DNA from: Pyronema omphalodes
Taxonomy: Eukaryota > Ascomycota > Pezizomycetes > Pezizales > Pyronemataceae
Assembly: GCA_024516155.1 (NCBI GenBank)
Contig: JAJJXM010000156.1
Span: forward strand, 1 to 29,130
Length of the DNA stretch: 29,130 nucleotides
Reading direction: 5' to 3'
Under the pieces are notes generated by a model that was not told the DNA's origin, ran no database searches, and was given only the letters and a program-made list of their open reading frames with translations. Made by a program: the position numbers and the translations under genes. Of this stretch, positions 27,678-29,130 are shown piece by piece (positions within the stretch are counted from its first letter, which is position 1; each line of letters starts with the position of its first letter).

Positions 27678-28383
27678 TTGTGGGGGGGGGAAATACGGGG
27701 GAGGGGGGCACGGGGATGTTATTTTTGGTGAGGGCTTCCTCTGCTGCGAAGCAGCGGGTTTTCCAGTAGTTGATGAGGGCAGCGGGTTGGGCAGTGTCAG
27801 GGGAATTGGGGAGGGGGGAGGGTTCTTTCGGGGCGGAAGGCTTGTAGTTTGGGACCAGAGTCCGGAGCATGTCTTGGGTTTCGAGCATGATTGCTCTGTC
27901 CCTGTCCATCGTGCGGAATGCCTTTGTGATTCGTTCGTTCGTGTGGCGGTCGGTCTCGCGAGCGCCGTCGGCGTAGGTGGCTACTGCTGATAGGAGGCGT
28001 TCGGCGATGGTGACGGGTAGAGTCATCGTTTCGGTGCGGGGTTCGGTTCGGGAGGTCTGGAGGGCGTCTGCGATCCCGGATTCGTACACGAGTGCACTCT
28101 CGGAGGAGGCGTCGGTGGTGGACGGAGCGGTTCGTTTGAGGGGGTTGACGGTCAGGGCGGGCGTGTCACGTAGGCGAATGGTGTGTTGCGTGCGGGGAGT
28201 CGTGATCGGGGGGGCTCTGTTCCTGGGGGTCGGTTCGGGAGTGGTGGTGCGACGAATTGGTGAGGGAGTGGGAGACGCGTCTTCCATTTCGCTTAATTCA
28301 GAAGAGTCCAGGTACATTTCGTCATTGATGTCACGTGCGCCGTGCGGCTCTGCGTTGGCGTGACTGCCGAGGGAGGCCGCCAT
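27553..28383 (-). pseudogene. LINE ORF1, N-terminal part
   Basis: The first true ATG is at 28383 (MAASLGSHANAEPHG). The frame opens earlier at a GTG but has a TGA about 50 bases upstream of the ATG. The protein is acidic and Pro/Thr-rich at first, then has a helical part (TIAERLLSAVATYADGAR, ITKAFRTMDRDRAIML, LINYWKTRCFAAEEALTKN) that may form a coiled coil. It ends at 27553, overlapping the next ORF1 part by 125 bases in another frame. The switch cannot be placed exactly. Candidate slip sites are plus-strand G runs at 27543-27549, 27557-27562, 27564-27570 and 27682-27690. Confidence 0.82.
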
Positions 28384-28900
28384 GAGGGGGTGTTTGTCGG
28401 GGGGGATCGGTTTCTTCCTCGCCACAGAGGATCAGGGGCCCATCGGTGCTTGAGATGATGCGGGTGTCAAAATCCGGCTACACACGGCCGACAGGCGATA
28501 CAACCGTCGGATTGCTATGCAATCGGGTTCGGCTCTGGACTTCTAGGTGAGTTAGTCACGGGCTCAGGCAGTACTTACCTTGTACACAGGATGTCCCTGC
28601 AGCGTTGCCTCTGATAGGATCGTCGGATGGGGATCTGGGTGGGGGGATAGGTAGGTATTCGGGATGGGTAAGTATGTTGGGATGGGCTGGGTTTGTGGTC
28701 ACGGGTTGGATGATAGAACTGCAGTGTGTAGATAGGATTTGTGTAAATAGATAATTGATTGCGTACTAGACTAATGAAATACAAATGTCCCCTTATATAC
28801 CTTTGTCCCTGTGCTCATGTGATTTCCCAACTTATCTGACCCGCAGATATTCCATCCATCATGAGACACCCTTCGCTCCACCGTGACTCCCAAAACCTAA
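28384..28900. other. Upstream region of the LINE: 5' UTR or flank, no gene seen
   Basis: No open frame here looks coding. The minus strand has GTAAGT at 28573-28578, with GACTAAC and ACCTAG some 20-36 nt on, which looks like splice signals but would give a very short intron. A TATATAAGG box lies further upstream. This could be LINE 5' UTR or host DNA next to the LINE. Confidence 0.4.
28791..28799 (-). promoter_or_regulatory. TATA-like box upstream of the LINE
   Basis: Minus strand TATATAAGG, the same 9-mer as in the gypsy LTR, about 410 nt before the ORF1 ATG and pointing towards it. It could drive the LINE or a host transcript. A single motif is weak evidence. Confidence 0.3.
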
Positions 28901-29005
28901 CTAAAACACAATACAAACATAAACCAAAACATAATACAAAACATAACCAAAACATCATACAAAACAGAAGCAAAACACAATACAAAACAGAAGCAAAACA
29001 TATTC
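28901..29005. repeat. 23-bp A/C-rich minisatellite
   Basis: Three good copies of a 23-bp unit such as CAAAACATAATACAAAACAT plus three bases (28925-28947, 28948-28970, 28971-28993), with degenerate partial copies on both sides. It resembles the 21-bp TACAAAACAAAAC repeat of the large array in composition but not in exact sequence. Confidence 0.85.
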
Positions 29006-29062
29006 CAAACCTCGAGGAAACCCTCCTCGTTCCATCCCGCACTTACCCCCTTGTCCCTCGCT

Positions 29063-29117
29063 TAACCCTAACTCCTCTCGCCTAGCCCTAGCTCCACCTC
29101 TTCCCCTAAACCCTAAC
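29063..29117. repeat. Degenerate CCCTAA-like repeats
   Basis: CTTAACCCTAACTCC, CCTAGCCCTAGCTCC and CCCTAAACCCTAACTG follow each other at about 20-bp spacing. They resemble the common fungal telomere repeat (TTAGGG) but are interrupted and interstitial. Confidence 0.5.
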
Positions 29118-29130
29118 TGTGACGTACGCC

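Larger units (their letters stand above)
23864..28383 (-). mobile_element. Tad1-like LINE, 5' part (right of the gypsy insertion)
   Basis: Holds ORF1 and most of ORF2 (endonuclease, RT). With the left part the LINE is about 5.8 kb from the ORF1 ATG to the poly(A). The element type follows from the order ORF1 with CCHC knuckles, then APE endonuclease, RT and RNase H. The 5' end is not defined: no target duplication matching the 3' side was found beyond 28383, so the element may extend into 28384-28900. Confidence 0.92.

Noticed and set aside
28573..28806. 69-codon minus-strand ORF after the TATA-like box
   Set aside because: It opens with a TTG, has low-complexity Pro/Tyr/Arg-rich content and no recognisable domain.

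Overview
The window looks like repeat-dominated DNA from a filamentous fungus, most likely an ascomycete. This is inferred from a Ty3/gypsy chromovirus next to a Tad1-like LINE with gag-like ORF1, APE endonuclease, RT and RNase H. The exact taxon cannot be read from the sequence. I see no convincing host protein-coding gene, rRNA, tRNA or CRISPR array. The two LTRs that can be compared in full are identical, and the duplicated pol copies lack a C-to-T bias, so there is no sign of RIP-like mutation here.

Bases 1-13004 hold four copies of a composite ~3.4-3.8 kb tandem repeat with no credible gene. Each unit has the same order of modules: a conserved 47-nt hairpin, a duplicated ~100-bp module split by a 21-bp minisatellite, a TATGG-rich satellite, a 26-bp TTCGAACCCC minisatellite, a 37-bp minisatellite, and a GC-richer tail. 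Unit heads alternate in type (1 and 3 alike, 2 and 4 alike), while other segments follow different pairings, so the array is a mosaic. Unit 4 is cut at 13004 by a poly(T) tract inside the 37-bp minisatellite.

Bases 13005-13526 are two short segments, each ending in poly(A) on the minus strand. They sit directly 3' of a minus-strand Tad1-like LINE (about 13527-14767 plus 23864 to at least 28383). The LINE keeps ORF1 (zinc knuckles) and ORF2 (APE endonuclease, RT, RNase H), but at least five single-base frameshifts break it, four of them in or beside long G runs.

A gypsy composite (14768-23863, minus strand) is nested in LINE ORF2, bounded by a 5-bp target duplication GTCAC. It has LTR, a full internal region (gag, protease, RT, RNase H, integrase, chromodomain), a shared identical LTR, a second internal region with a ~3.07-kb deletion, and a 98-bp remnant of a third LTR. 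In the full copy the sequence supports a -1 frameshift site joining gag to pol (heptamer, 5-nt spacer, stem-loop), a Tf1/sushi-style self-priming site 2 nt from the LTR, an in-frame upstream ORF before gag, and one amber stop inside pol.

The right flank (28384-29130) holds possible LINE 5' UTR or flanking DNA, a minus-strand TATA-like box, a 23-bp A/C-rich minisatellite and degenerate CCCTAA-like repeats. Together with the large tandem array, this suggests but does not prove a subtelomeric or heterochromatic location.
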